Positions 45,133 to 56,491 of a stretch of 64,000 nucleotides of DNA are shown piece after piece (positions within the stretch are counted from its first letter, which is position 1; every line of letters starts with the position of its first letter). The position numbers were made by a program, and so were the translations under genes. The stretch spans positions 682,001-746,000 of the forward strand of contig JACKFA010000001.1 in the NCBI GenBank assembly GCA_020632715.1, read 5' to 3'. The notes beneath the pieces are model-generated. The model was not told the DNA's origin. It was given only the letters and a program-made list of their open reading frames with translations, and did not search any database. Source of the stretch: Deltaproteobacteria bacterium (GTDB lineage: Bacteria > Myxococcota_A > UBA9042 > PHBI01).

Positions 45133-47229
45133 TCAGTACACGATCGTGAGCGGGTGGTCGCGGTCCTGCCGGAACGGCACGTTCCCCTCGAAGTAGGCTT
45201 TGTCGTACCGGTAGACGTCCGCGTAGAACATCATCCGCCCCGAGCTGTGCACGCCGACCGTGTTGTAGTCGATGGTGATCGGGATCTTCGTCTTCAGCGC
45301 GACCCCGTACTCCTGCCGGCTGTCGAGCACCTGCTGGAACTTCTCCTCGCTCCACTCCCCCTGGTCGACGAGGAGCCACTTCGCGAGGTCGAGCGGGTTC
45401 TCCGTGCGCATGCAGCCGTGGCTGAACGCGCGGATCGTGCGCTTGAAGAGGCGCTTGTTCGGCGTGTCGTGCATGTAGATCGCGAACTCGTTGGGGAACA
45501 GGAACTTCACGAGCCCGAGGGCGTTGCCCGGCCCCGAGAGCTGCGTGACCTGCTCGGTGCCGTCGGGCAGCGTCTTCACCTCGTAGTTGTGCTTCTCGTA
45601 GAAGTCGGGCTCGTCCATGAGCTTCTGGTCGAGCTCCTGCTCCTTGATGCGCTTCGGCACGCGCCACACCGGGTTCAGGACGACCGTCGCCATCTCCGCC
45701 GAGAACATGCGCGTGTGGTTGTAGTGGCCCTTCCGGCCGCTGTCGTAGTCGACCTCGACGGCGTTGTTGCCGACGATGACGTTGTGCTGCTTGGCCGCGA
45801 CGCCGTCCTTGAAGAACGTCGCCTGGAACGCCGGGATGTTGACGCGCGCGCGCAGCGGCGTGGTCCCGAACCGCCACTGCCCCTGGTGGAGCTCGCTCTC
45901 GCGGTGGCGGCGCAGCGACAGCTCGATCTGCTGCACGCGCTCGCTGTATGGGCGGTTCAACGAGAGCCGCGTCTGCCGGTCGACGCGCCCCGTCTCCTGC
46001 AGCTGGTGCGTGTCCTGGTAGGTGTTGAGCGCCGTCTCGAGCGCCTCGCCGTAGAGCCCGTCGATGGGCCCGTCGTAGTAGTCCTCGTGCTGGAGGCGCG
46101 TCTGCACGTCCTTCACGAGGTCGTCGGGCTTCGAGCTCGACGAGCGCTTGAGCTTCTCGACCTTCGCCGGGAGCTCCGGCTCGTCCGGGTACGTCTCGGC
46201 GTACTTCCGGTAGCGCTGGAGCCCCGCCATCTCGGCCTTGTAGTCCGGGATCGCCGGCACGAGCGACGCGAGCGTCTCGTCGATGTGCTCGAAGTCCGAC
46301 TTCTCGAAGAACGCGTACACGTCCTCGGCGGTGCGCTCGATGCCGGCGCCGTCGGTCGCGTCCGCCTTGAACGGGTGCGCGCGCAGCGAGAAGCGCATGT
46401 CGTAGATGTAGCGCAGGTAGCGCCAGGTGAGCCCGACGTCGAGGTCGCGCAGGGACTCGTTGAGCGCGGCCTTGCTGCCCATGAGGTCGTCCACGTGGCC
46501 CGCGGCGCGGTCGACGACGGCGAGGTCGCGGTCGTCGAGGCCCGCGGCCTTCGCGGCGCGCTCGAGGCCGACGTCGTCGAGCGGGAGGCGCTTCCGCTGC
46601 GCCGTCAGGAAGTCCCAGACGGCCTTGTCCTCGCTCGGCAGCGTCAGCGCGTTCTGATAGGCGAGGCTCGCGTCGCTGAAGCCCTTGATGAGGGCCTTCA
46701 GCCCGTCGATGTCGTACGGGGCCGTGTCGAGGCCGTGGTCGGTCACGGCGTAGAGCGCCTCGACGACCTTGTCGCCGGCGACCGTGAGCTGCCCGTCCGC
46801 GCTCCAGATGGGGCGGTACTCGCGCGCCTCGTAGGCCTTCGTCGAGAGCCGCTTGTAGGAGCGCAGCTTCCCGACCGCGTCCTTCGCGCCGGCCGCGTAG
46901 CCCTGGACGAGGCGCGCCTCCTTCTCGGCCCAGTCGTCGAAGACGCGCCGCACGCGCCGGACGAGCGCCGCGCGCGACGGCTCGGCGACCCGCGACGGCG
47001 CGCTCTCCTCCGGGGTGCCGCGCCCGGACTCGCTCGGCGCCTCGGCGCCGCTCGGCGCCTCGGACGGGTCGGCCGGGTCGACGGTCTGCCCCTCGGACCG
47101 CGGGACCTCGCCGGTGCTGGCCTTCCCGCCGTCGGCGCAGGCGGGCAACGCCGCGACGCCGAGCGCGAGGAGGGCCGTGGAGAGGGGCGCCCGAAGGCGG
47201 CGGAGGAGCTGGACGTCGAAGAGGGCCAT
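45133..47229 (-). CDS. L,D-transpeptidase (YcbB/LdtD-like) lipoprotein
   Basis: A 698-residue protein. The signal ends in the lipobox LPAC (Cys31). A Ser/Glu/Pro linker leads to a long scaffold region (about 90-400), a peptidoglycan-binding PGRP_1-like repeat (DVQTRLQHEDYYDGPIDGLYGEALETALNTYQ, about 400-450), and a YkuD catalytic domain with the active-site motif SHGCMRTENP (about 605). It makes 3-3 cross-links in peptidoglycan. The size and domain order match LdtD/YcbB rather than short ErfK types. The ATG is at 47229. It is divergent from the ParA gene. Confidence 0.9.
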   Translation of the reverse strand: MALFDVQLLRRLRAPLSTALLALGVAALPACADGGKASTGEVPRSEGQTVDPADPSEAPSGAEAPSESGRGTPEESAPSRVAEPSRAALVRRVRRVFDDWAEKEARLVQGYAAGAKDAVGKLRSYKRLSTKAYEAREYRPIWSADGQLTVAGDKVVEALYAVTDHGLDTAPYDIDGLKALIKGFSDASLAYQNALTLPSEDKAVWDFLTAQRKRLPLDDVGLERAAKAAGLDDRDLAVVDRAAGHVDDLMGSKAALNESLRDLDVGLTWRYLRYIYDMRFSLRAHPFKADATDGAGIERTAEDVYAFFEKSDFEHIDETLASLVPAIPDYKAEMAGLQRYRKYAETYPDEPELPAKVEKLKRSSSSKPDDLVKDVQTRLQHEDYYDGPIDGLYGEALETALNTYQDTHQLQETGRVDRQTRLSLNRPYSERVQQIELSLRRHRESELHQGQWRFGTTPLRARVNIPAFQATFFKDGVAAKQHNVIVGNNAVEVDYDSGRKGHYNHTRMFSAEMATVVLNPVWRVPKRIKEQELDQKLMDEPDFYEKHNYEVKTLPDGTEQVTQLSGPGNALGLVKFLFPNEFAIYMHDTPNKRLFKRTIRAFSHGCMRTENPLDLAKWLLVDQGEWSEEKFQQVLDSRQEYGVALKTKIPITIDYNTVGVHSSGRMMFYADVYRYDKAYFEGNVPFRQDRDHPLTIVY

Positions 47230-47294
47230 GGCGGGCGGGTCCCAGGGTCGGTGGTGCCAGGCGCGGAGGGCTCTCCCCTGCGCCGACGCGGGCT

Positions 47295-47322
47295 AGCCTA
47301 CCAACCAACGAGCAAGCGGCAA
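47295..47322 (-). promoter_or_regulatory. Candidate promoter of the L,D-transpeptidase gene
   Basis: Minus strand TTGCCG (47317-47322), a 16-base spacer, TAGGCT (47295-47300) with TGG before it. It sits about 60 bases upstream of the ATG. Confidence 0.4.
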
Positions 47323-47457
47323 GCTTTCACCTATTTCGCCGGCCGGCCGCGCGTCACCGGGAGCGGCAAAACTGGACGCCATGACGCGGCGCGTTACGAT
47401 CCCGCCGCCGCCCGCGAGAGAGGCGGCCGAGCGACACGAGACGGGGAGATCCACCGC

Positions 47458-48315
47458 ATGACGAGCCTCATCACGACCGGCCTCCGCCGCCTCATCGGCG
47501 GCGACGAGGGCCTCGGCCTCGGCCAGCACCAGGCCACCGTCGTCGCCGTGTGCGCCCAGAAGGGGGGCGTCGGCAAGACCACGACCGCCGTGAACCTCGC
47601 CGCGGGTCTCGCGATGTACGGCGGCGCCAAGGTGCTGCTCGTCGACATGGACGGCCAGGGGCACTGCGCGACGGCGCTCCAGGCGGAGCTCCGGGGCGCC
47701 GCGGCGGACAGCCTGGGCGCCGTGCTCCTCGGGCGGCGGCGGGACCTGCAGGAGATCGCGCTCCGAACGGCCATCGACGGCCTCTGGGTGGTCCCGAGCG
47801 ACAAGGACCTCGGCGCGACCGAGGGGGTGATGTCGGGGCGCATCGGGAAGGAGATGCTGCTCCGGTCGGCGCTGAAGGTGGCGCGCACGCACTACGACGT
47901 CATCGTCGTCGACTGCCCGCCGAACCTCGGGAGCCTGACGGTCAACGCGCTGGTCGCCGCCGACTGGCTCCTCGTGCCGTGCGACATGAGCGTGCTCTCG
48001 GTCGAGGGGGTCGACGACATCTTCGACGCGGTCGACCACATCGGCGAGACGATGGGCCATCACCTCGCGGTGCTCGGGATCCTCCGGACGCGCTACGACG
48101 CGCGGAACCAGAAGGTGAACGAGGCGGTCGAGGCGAGCCTCGCGCGCTACGAGCACTACGTGCTGCCCGTGCGGGTGCCGGTCAACACGGCGCTCGCGCA
48201 GGCGCAGCTCGCGGGGACGCCCATCTTCAAGTACGACGCCGAGTGCCGGAGCGCGGTCGCCTACCGCGAGGTCGTGGAAGAGGTCACGCGGCGCGCGCAG
48301 ATGCGCGCCCGCTGA
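47458..48315 (+). CDS. ParA-family ATPase
   Basis: A 285-residue ATPase with the deviant Walker A KGGVGKTTTAVNLA, the A' motif VLLVDMDGQGHC, and the Walker B region IVVDCPPNLGSLTVNAL. The N terminus has a basic 25-residue extension. No parB or parS site is seen next to it, so it is not the chromosome-partition pair but one of the many positioning ATPases (cargo unknown) of large bacteria. The ATG at 47458 has GGGGAG upstream. Confidence 0.9.
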   Translation: MTSLITTGLRRLIGGDEGLGLGQHQATVVAVCAQKGGVGKTTTAVNLAAGLAMYGGAKVLLVDMDGQGHCATALQAELRGAAADSLGAVLLGRRRDLQEIALRTAIDGLWVVPSDKDLGATEGVMSGRIGKEMLLRSALKVARTHYDVIVVDCPPNLGSLTVNALVAADWLLVPCDMSVLSVEGVDDIFDAVDHIGETMGHHLAVLGILRTRYDARNQKVNEAVEASLARYEHYVLPVRVPVNTALAQAQLAGTPIFKYDAECRSAVAYREVVEEVTRRAQMRAR

Positions 48316-48316
48316 G

Positions 48317-48832
48317 CTACTTCACGACCGTGACGGCCGTCGCCTCGGGGAGGCCCGCGCCCACGTCGAAGGACGGGGTCTCGACGGTGTCGCCGAGGCC
48401 CGTGCGCTCGTAGGGCAGGTCGTCCGGGACGAGGCGCAGGCGCCCGCTGCCCGAGAGGCCCGAGGTGTCCCAGAGGAGCTGGCTCGGCTGCCCGTTCGGG
48501 TCGAAGAGGGCGTCCCGCGTCGGGAGCCCGGAGAGGCCGTAGCTCCCGAAGGCGAGCGCGATGGGCGTGGCGTCGCCGCTCGCGTCGACCCAGTCGATCG
48601 CGAGATCCACGGCGTCGCCCTCGAGATCCTGGAGCCACACGGTGATCACCGCGCGATCCACGCCGTCCTGGGGGGTCACGGCCACCCAGGTGACGCGCGG
48701 AGCGGCGTTCTCGACCTCGGTCGCGCTCGAGCAGGCGCTCGCGAGGAGCCCTGCCGCGGCGAGGACGGCGGCGGCGATTCGGCGCCCGCGGGGGCGCGTC
48801 GAGGACGCGGTGGACGGCACGGTGTCGGTCAT
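48317..48832 (-). CDS. Lipoprotein of unknown function
   Basis: A 171-residue predicted lipoprotein: signal GRRIAAAVLAAAGLLASAC with lipobox LASAC, then a beta-rich domain (VTWVAVTPQDGVDRAVITVWLQDLEGDAVDLAIDWVD). The strand pattern with DxEGDxV resembles Ig/cadherin-like folds. The ATG is at 48832. It converges with parA (1 base between the stops) and is divergent from the YbjN-like/PspA pair across overlapping promoters. Confidence 0.75.
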   Translation of the reverse strand: MTDTVPSTASSTRPRGRRIAAAVLAAAGLLASACSSATEVENAAPRVTWVAVTPQDGVDRAVITVWLQDLEGDAVDLAIDWVDASGDATPIALAFGSYGLSGLPTRDALFDPNGQPSQLLWDTSGLSGSGRLRLVPDDLPYERTGLGDTVETPSFDVGAGLPEATAVTVVK

Positions 48833-48864
48833 TCCGGGGGCGCTCCCATCCCCCCGAGGTGCGC

Positions 48865-48893
48865 TTGACGCCGAGGGGCGCCCCTGATACCCC
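48865..48893 (+). promoter_or_regulatory. Promoter of the YbjN-like/pspA pair
   Basis: TTGACG (48865-48870), a 17-base spacer, TACCCC (48888-48893) preceded by TGA. The spacer contains the palindrome AGGGGCGCCCCT (48874-48885), a possible operator. Confidence 0.5.
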
Positions 48894-48913
48894 GAAACGG
48901 CGCTTTGAATCAA
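48884..48913 (-). promoter_or_regulatory. Opposing promoter of the lipoprotein gene
   Basis: Minus strand TTGATT (48908-48913), an 18-base spacer, TATCAG (48884-48889). Its -10 overlaps the -10 of the rightward promoter, so the two probably exclude each other. Confidence 0.45.
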
Positions 48914-48970
48914 CGCGTCGTCGCCGCGCGCGCCCGAGCGCCACGGGACGGACGCCGCTTGGAGGGGCAA

Positions 48971-49375
48971 GTGGATAACGACATCCTCGAAGGCTACATG
49001 ATCCGCGGCGGCATCTCGTACGAGAGCCTCGGCGACGGGATGTGGGTGCTGCACGACGACATCCAGCACGTCGACAACATCGTCGTCACGCACGCGCCAC
49101 CCGTCGTCCTCTTCCGCGTGAAGCTCATGGAGCTCCCGCCGGAGGGCCCGAACCGCGCGGCGCTCTGCGAGCGCCTCCTCCAGCTCAACGCCACCGAGAT
49201 GGTGGCGGGGGCCTACGGCATCGACGGCAACGCGGTCATCGCGAGCGAGACCCTCCAGGCCGCGGACCTCGACTTCAGCGAGTTCCAGGCGGCGATCGAC
49301 GGGCTCACGCTCGCCATCACCGACCACTACGACGAGCTCAAGCAGTTCCACGCAGGCGCGAAGTCCAGCAACTGA
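48971..49375 (+). CDS. YbjN/CesT-like chaperone-fold protein
   Basis: A 134-residue acidic protein with the alpha-beta pattern of YbjN or type-III-chaperone-like folds (LGDGMWVLHDDIQHVDNIVVTHAPPVVLFRVKLMELP, LLQLNATEMVAGAYGIDGNAVIASETL). GTG at 48971 has GGAGGGG upstream; the frame is open a little further but is not family-like there. It lies directly upstream of pspA (31 bases). Small YbjN-like proteins next to PspA have been noted in several phyla, suggesting a partner in envelope stress. Confidence 0.7.
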   Translation: MDNDILEGYMIRGGISYESLGDGMWVLHDDIQHVDNIVVTHAPPVVLFRVKLMELPPEGPNRAALCERLLQLNATEMVAGAYGIDGNAVIASETLQAADLDFSEFQAAIDGLTLAITDHYDELKQFHAGAKSSN

Positions 49376-49406
49376 GGGCGGCCGAGGCACCGAGGGGAGA
49401 CCGAAC

Positions 49407-50174
49407 ATGGGTATCTGGGGACGCATCTCGACTCTCGTGAAGTCGAACATCAACGCGCTGATCAGCAAGGCCGAGGATCCCGAGAAGATCCTCAACCAGC
49501 TGATCATCGACATGCGCCAGCAGTTCTTGGAGGCGCGCAAGCAGGTCGCCGTCTCCATCGCCGACGAGAAGCGGCTCAAGCGCCAGTACGAGCAGGAGCT
49601 CGAGAAGGCGCAGGAGTGGGAGAAGAAGGCGATGGTCGCGGTGAAGGCGGGTCGCGACGACCTCGCCGGGCAGGCGCTCGCGCGCAAGGCCGAGCACGAC
49701 AAGCTCGCCGAGGAGTGGCAGCAGCAGTGGGTCGCCCAGAAGCAGGCGGCCGACCAGCTGCGGAACGCGCTGACGCAGCTGAACGCGAAGATCCAGGAGG
49801 CGTCGCGCAAGAAGAACCTGCTCATCGCGCGCGCCAAGCGGGCCGAGGCGCAGAAGAAGATCCAGGACACGATGTCCGGGATCGGCGACAACTCCGCGTT
49901 CGACACGTTCGCGCGCATGGAGGAGAAGGTCGACCAGAAGGAGGCCGAGGCCCAGGCGGCCGTCGAGCTCGCGGGCGACGCCGGCGACGACCTCGACGCC
50001 GAGTTCAAGAGCCTCGAGAGCTCGTCGGCGGGCCAGTCGGACGCGCTCGCGGCCCTGAAGGCGAAGATGGGGGTCGGCCCGGCGCCGGCCGCGAAGCCGG
50101 CGGCGTTGCCGTCGGCCGCCGCGACCGACTCCGTCGAGGACGAGCTCGAGGCGCTCCTCCGGGAAGACGCCTGA
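49407..50174 (+). CDS. pspA: PspA/IM30 family membrane-maintenance protein
   Basis: A 255-residue ESCRT-III-like coiled-coil protein: GIWGRISTLVKSNINALISKAEDPEKILNQLIIDM, then a long heptad region (LKRQYEQELEKAQEWEKKAMVAVKAGRDDLAGQALARK) typical of PspA/Vipp1. The tail about 195-255 is extended, with an Ala/Pro linker and a final acidic helix, resembling the longer tails of Vipp1-type members. It binds stressed inner membrane. The ATG is at 49407. It is in one transcription unit with the YbjN-like gene. Confidence 0.93.
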   Translation: MGIWGRISTLVKSNINALISKAEDPEKILNQLIIDMRQQFLEARKQVAVSIADEKRLKRQYEQELEKAQEWEKKAMVAVKAGRDDLAGQALARKAEHDKLAEEWQQQWVAQKQAADQLRNALTQLNAKIQEASRKKNLLIARAKRAEAQKKIQDTMSGIGDNSAFDTFARMEEKVDQKEAEAQAAVELAGDAGDDLDAEFKSLESSSAGQSDALAALKAKMGVGPAPAAKPAALPSAAATDSVEDELEALLREDA

Positions 50175-50208
50175 CGTCGCCACGGCAGCTCACGGAGCGG
50201 CCGCCCCG

Positions 50209-51588
50209 ATGACGGTAGACGATGATTGGCGCGCGCGAGCCGCACCCGAGCTCGCGACGCGCCTTTTTTCACGCCCGGACGGCGCCACCGCCCTCCCCCT
50301 GTGGGCGGACGGCGGGCGCGACGGCACCGCGCCCTACGCGCCCGGTCGGCACGTCCTCGCCGCCTTCCCGGACGTCGTCGAGCGCGTGCGCGTCGACGCC
50401 CTCGCCCCGCGCGAGCTCACAGCGTGGCTCCGGGCGCGCTTGCCGACGCTCGATCCGTCAGCGGCCGAGGCGCCGCTCCACGCGCTCGTGCTCGCGTACG
50501 ACGCGGGCCGGAACCTCGAGGCGCTGCCCGCGACGGCCGCCGAGCCCGACCCGGTGCCCGACGTGGTCTACCTCCGCTACCCGGCGTTCGCCGAGGCCGA
50601 CGGCGAGGCTGGGCCCTTCCGCACGGTGGCGCGCGACGCCGCAGCGGCGGCGCGGCTCGAGGGCGCGCTCGCCGCCGACGTCGCCGCGCCGTCCACGCCC
50701 CGAGGCGAGCCCGCGCACGGCGCCCTCGCGTCCTCGCTCGACGAGGCCGCGCACGCGCGCGCGCTCGCCACGGTGCTCGCGGGCGTCGCGGCGGGCGACC
50801 TCTACCAGGCCAACGTCGCGAGGATCCTCTCGGCCCCCTTCCCGGGCGAGGCGACGCCGGCCCTCTTCGCGGCGATGCGCGCGGCGAACCCCGCGGCCTT
50901 CGGGGCGCTCGCGCGCCTCGACGACGGCCTCTGGCTCGCGTCGAGCTCGCCCGAGTGCCTCTTGCGGGTGGACGCCGCGACCCGCGAGGTCCACAGCTAC
51001 CCCATCAAGGGCACGCGACCGCGCGCCGCCGCGCCGGACGACGACGCGCGCGCCGCGGCCGCCTTGCGGGCGGACGCGAAGGATCGCGCAGAGCACGTCA
51101 TGATCGTCGACCTCGTCCGGAACGACCTCGGCCGCGTGGCGGTCCCCGGGAGCGTCGTCGTGGACGCGCTCTTCGCGGCGATGACGCTCCCGACCGTCCA
51201 CCACCTCGTGTCGGACGTGCGGGGGACGCTCCGGGGCGACGCCGACCTCGCCGATCTGCTGACCGCGGTCTTCCCGGGCGGGAGCATCACGGGCGCCCCG
51301 AAGATCGCCGCGATGGCGCTCATCGAGGCGGTCGAGGGGCAGCGCCGCGGCTACTACACCGGGAGCCTCGGGCTCGTTCGCGGGACGGGCGACGCGACGT
51401 TCAACATCCTCATCCGGACCGCCGTCGTCGCGGGCGACCGCGTGCTCTACGGCACGGGCGGCGGCATCGTGGCGGACAGCGACCCAGCCCTCGAGTGGGC
51501 CGAGACCGAGGCGAAGGCGCTCGCGTTCGAGCGCGCCCTCGGCGCCGTTGTGCAGCGCAGCATCGAACCGCGCCGCAATGAGCGATGA
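50209..51588 (+). CDS. pabB: Aminodeoxychorismate synthase component I
   Basis: A 459-residue chorismate-utilising enzyme for p-aminobenzoate and folate. Signatures: GDLYQANVARIL, the PabB-type PIKGTRPR with the reactive Lys, HVMIVDLVRNDLGRVA, the VHHLVSDVRG motif, FPGGSITGAPK and YTGSLG. The PIKGT form distinguishes PabB from TrpE (PIAGT). The N-terminal 130 residues are divergent. The ATG is at 50209. The last 15 residues (VVQRSIEPRRNER) are encoded by a GTTGTGCAGCGCA palindrome-type repeat, so the ancestral C terminus may have been shorter. No pabA or pabC is adjacent. Confidence 0.9.
   Translation: MTVDDDWRARAAPELATRLFSRPDGATALPLWADGGRDGTAPYAPGRHVLAAFPDVVERVRVDALAPRELTAWLRARLPTLDPSAAEAPLHALVLAYDAGRNLEALPATAAEPDPVPDVVYLRYPAFAEADGEAGPFRTVARDAAAAARLEGALAADVAAPSTPRGEPAHGALASSLDEAAHARALATVLAGVAAGDLYQANVARILSAPFPGEATPALFAAMRAANPAAFGALARLDDGLWLASSSPECLLRVDAATREVHSYPIKGTRPRAAAPDDDARAAAALRADAKDRAEHVMIVDLVRNDLGRVAVPGSVVVDALFAAMTLPTVHHLVSDVRGTLRGDADLADLLTAVFPGGSITGAPKIAAMALIEAVEGQRRGYYTGSLGLVRGTGDATFNILIRTAVVAGDRVLYGTGGGIVADSDPALEWAETEAKALAFERALGAVVQRSIEPRRNER
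51547..51563. repeat. TTGTGC-AGC-GCAGCAT site inside the pabB 3' end
   Basis: GTTGTGCAGCGCAGCAT, sharing 13 bases with the site at 36732. It lies in the last codons of pabB. Confidence 0.6.
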
Positions 51589-51630
51589 CGAGCTCGCCAG
51601 GCGCCGATCAGGCCATGTGCGATCGCGGCA

Positions 51631-52530
51631 TCAGCGCGCGCCGAGCGCCGCCTCGGCGGCCGCTCGCATGACGTCGCGCGGCGGCTCGTGGCCCGTCCAG
51701 AGCGCGAACGCGTCGGCGGCCTGGTGGACGAGCATCCCGAGGCCCGAGACGGCCCGCCGGCCGCTGGCCTCGGCCGCGGCGCACCAGACGGTGCGCGCCG
51801 GCCGGTAGACGAGGTCGTAGACGGCGCCGTCGGCGGCCATCGCGGCGACGACCTCGGCGGCGGCGGCGACCTCGCCCGGCCACGCCGCGTCGCTCGGGGC
51901 GACCGAGAGGCCGACGCTCGTCGCCTGGAGCAGGAGCGTCGCCGCGTCTGCCGCGCGCGCGGCGTTGTCGGCGACCTCGAGCGGCGTGGACACGACCGCG
52001 CCGAGCCGCGCCACGAGCGCCTCCGCGCGCTCTCGGGTGCGGTTCCAGACGCGCACGCGCCGGGCGCCCAGGGACGAGGCCGCGAGGACCGTCGCGTAGC
52101 CGGCCCCGCCAGCCCCCACCACGGCGACGACGCCGCCGCGCGCGACGTCTCCGAGCGCCTCGCGCACGGCGCGCGCGAGCCCGCCGACGTCCGTGTTGTG
52201 GCCGACCACCGCGCCGTCGGCGGCGCGGGCGAGCGTGTTCACGGCGCCGAGCGCGGCCCCGGCGCCCTCGAGGCGGTCGCAGAGCCCGGCGACGGCGAGC
52301 TTGTAGGGGATGGTGACGTTGATCCCGTCGAGCTCGCCGGCACGCACCCGCGCGACGAAGCCCGCGAGCGCGGCCTCCTCGACGTCGTGGAGGGCGTACG
52401 CCCCGTCGACGCCGAGGGCCTCGAGCGCCGCCCCGTGGATGACCGGCGAGAGGCTGTGACCGAGCGGGTGGCCGAGGAGCCCGAGCCGGTACGGCCCCTC
52501 CGCGCCTTCGTGCCTCCGCGGTTTCGTCAT
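51631..52530 (-). CDS. aroE: Shikimate dehydrogenase
   Basis: A 299-residue NADP-dependent enzyme of the shikimate pathway. Signatures: LLGHPLGHSLSPVIHGAAL, the catalytic Lys in GINVTIPYK, GAVNTL, GHNTDVGGL, the VVGAGGAGYATVLA dinucleotide loop, and a C-terminal GLGMLVHQAADAF. Length is slightly above normal. The first codons (MTKPRRHEG) are encoded by a degenerate CACGGAGG-type repeat, so the natural start may be further in. It converges with pabB, both using chorismate-pathway metabolites, which is a possible functional pairing. Confidence 0.95.
   Translation of the reverse strand: MTKPRRHEGAEGPYRLGLLGHPLGHSLSPVIHGAALEALGVDGAYALHDVEEAALAGFVARVRAGELDGINVTIPYKLAVAGLCDRLEGAGAALGAVNTLARAADGAVVGHNTDVGGLARAVREALGDVARGGVVAVVGAGGAGYATVLAASSLGARRVRVWNRTRERAEALVARLGAVVSTPLEVADNAARAADAATLLLQATSVGLSVAPSDAAWPGEVAAAAEVVAAMAADGAVYDLVYRPARTVWCAAAEASGRRAVSGLGMLVHQAADAFALWTGHEPPRDVMRAAAEAALGAR
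52496..52530 (-). repeat. Degenerate CACGGAGG-family repeat at the aroE start
   Basis: Units CCTCCGCGC/CTTCGTGC/CTCCGCGG on the plus strand (minus strand CCGCGGAGGCACGAAGG). It codes for the first nine or so residues of aroE as annotated. Confidence 0.6.
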
Positions 52531-52570
52531 GGCGCCAAGCTGCCTGATCCTGACCGTTCGGGTGGCGTGC

Positions 52571-53518
52571 CTACGCCTTCCCGCCGCCCTTCTTCACGCC
52601 GAGCGCCTTCCGCGCCTCGACGGCGTCCTTCCGGAGCTGGATCTTCAGGTGCTCGGGCCCCTCGAACTTCACCTCGGGGCGCAGGTAGGCGCGGAGCGCG
52701 ACGCGCAGCTCCTTCCCGTAGAGGTCGCCCTCGAAATCGAAGAGGTGCGCCTCGATGCTGAGGTTCCGCCCGTCGAAGGTCGGCCGCTCGCCGATGTTGA
52801 GCATCGTGGCGTAGCGCTGCTCGTCCTCGGTGATGGCCCAGCCGGCGTAGACGCCGTTCGGCGGCAGCACGGTCCCCTCGTCGGCGATGTTGGCGGTCGG
52901 GAAGCCGAGCTCGCGCCCGCGTCGGAAGCCGCGGAGCACCGTCCCGCCGATGACGTGGTCGCGCCCGAGCATGCGGTTGACGCTGTCGAGGTGGCCATTC
53001 CCGAGCGCCTGCCGGATGAGCGACGACGACACGCGCCGCCCAGCCACCATGAGCGGGTCGATGACGCCGACGTGGAAGCCGAGGCGGCGCCCCTCGCTCT
53101 GGAGGAGGCGCACGTCGCCCTGCCGGTCCTTCCCGAACATGGCGTCGGGTCCGACGAAGAGCGTGCGCACGCGCACGCCCTCCCAGATCACCTCGTCGAT
53201 GAACTCCCGCGCGTCCATCTCGGCGTAGCCCTCGGCGAAGGGCAGCACGAGCACGTGGTCGACGCGCAGCTCGTAGAGCCGCCGCAGCTTCTCGCGCGTG
53301 GTCATGAGCGTGCGGAAGGGCTCGTTCGGCCGGATGACCCGCCGCGTGTGCGGCTCGAACGTGATGACGAGCGTCTCGGCCCCGACGCGCTCGGCCTCCT
53401 GCCGCAGCGTGCTCAGGATGATCTGGTGGCCCCGGTGCACGCCGTCGAGGTTGCCCATCGTGGCCATCGGCTCGATCGGCGTCTCGGGTAGCTCGTCGAG
53501 GTCCCAGTAGACTTTCAT
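52571..53518 (-). CDS. ribF: Bifunctional riboflavin kinase / FAD synthetase
   Basis: A 315-residue enzyme. The N-terminal FAD synthetase (nucleotidyltransferase) part carries ATMGNLDGVHRGHQ (about residue 19) and ITFEPHTRRV. The second region RVSSSLIRQAL precedes the C-terminal riboflavin kinase domain with GRELGFPTANI, GVYAGW and NIGERPTFDG, ALRAYLRPEVKF. Length is normal. The ATG is at 53518. It lies between aroE and secA, same strand as both. Confidence 0.96.
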   Translation of the reverse strand: MKVYWDLDELPETPIEPMATMGNLDGVHRGHQIILSTLRQEAERVGAETLVITFEPHTRRVIRPNEPFRTLMTTREKLRRLYELRVDHVLVLPFAEGYAEMDAREFIDEVIWEGVRVRTLFVGPDAMFGKDRQGDVRLLQSEGRRLGFHVGVIDPLMVAGRRVSSSLIRQALGNGHLDSVNRMLGRDHVIGGTVLRGFRRGRELGFPTANIADEGTVLPPNGVYAGWAITEDEQRYATMLNIGERPTFDGRNLSIEAHLFDFEGDLYGKELRVALRAYLRPEVKFEGPEHLKIQLRKDAVEARKALGVKKGGGKA

Positions 53519-53659
53519 CGCGGCGGCTCGCTCTCGCGTGGAGGCGCCGCCCGCGCGCGCACGCGCCGGCGGCCCCGGGTTCGTCCGACTATCATTCTCA
53601 CGCGCCGCCCGCGCCGGCAACCGCCATGGACAGCGGCGCGCGCGCCGCGACCGTCACCG

Positions 53660-56461
<2,802 letters not shown>

Positions 56462-56491
56462 GTCTCTCGCCTGATTCGGGGCTCGAAAAGG

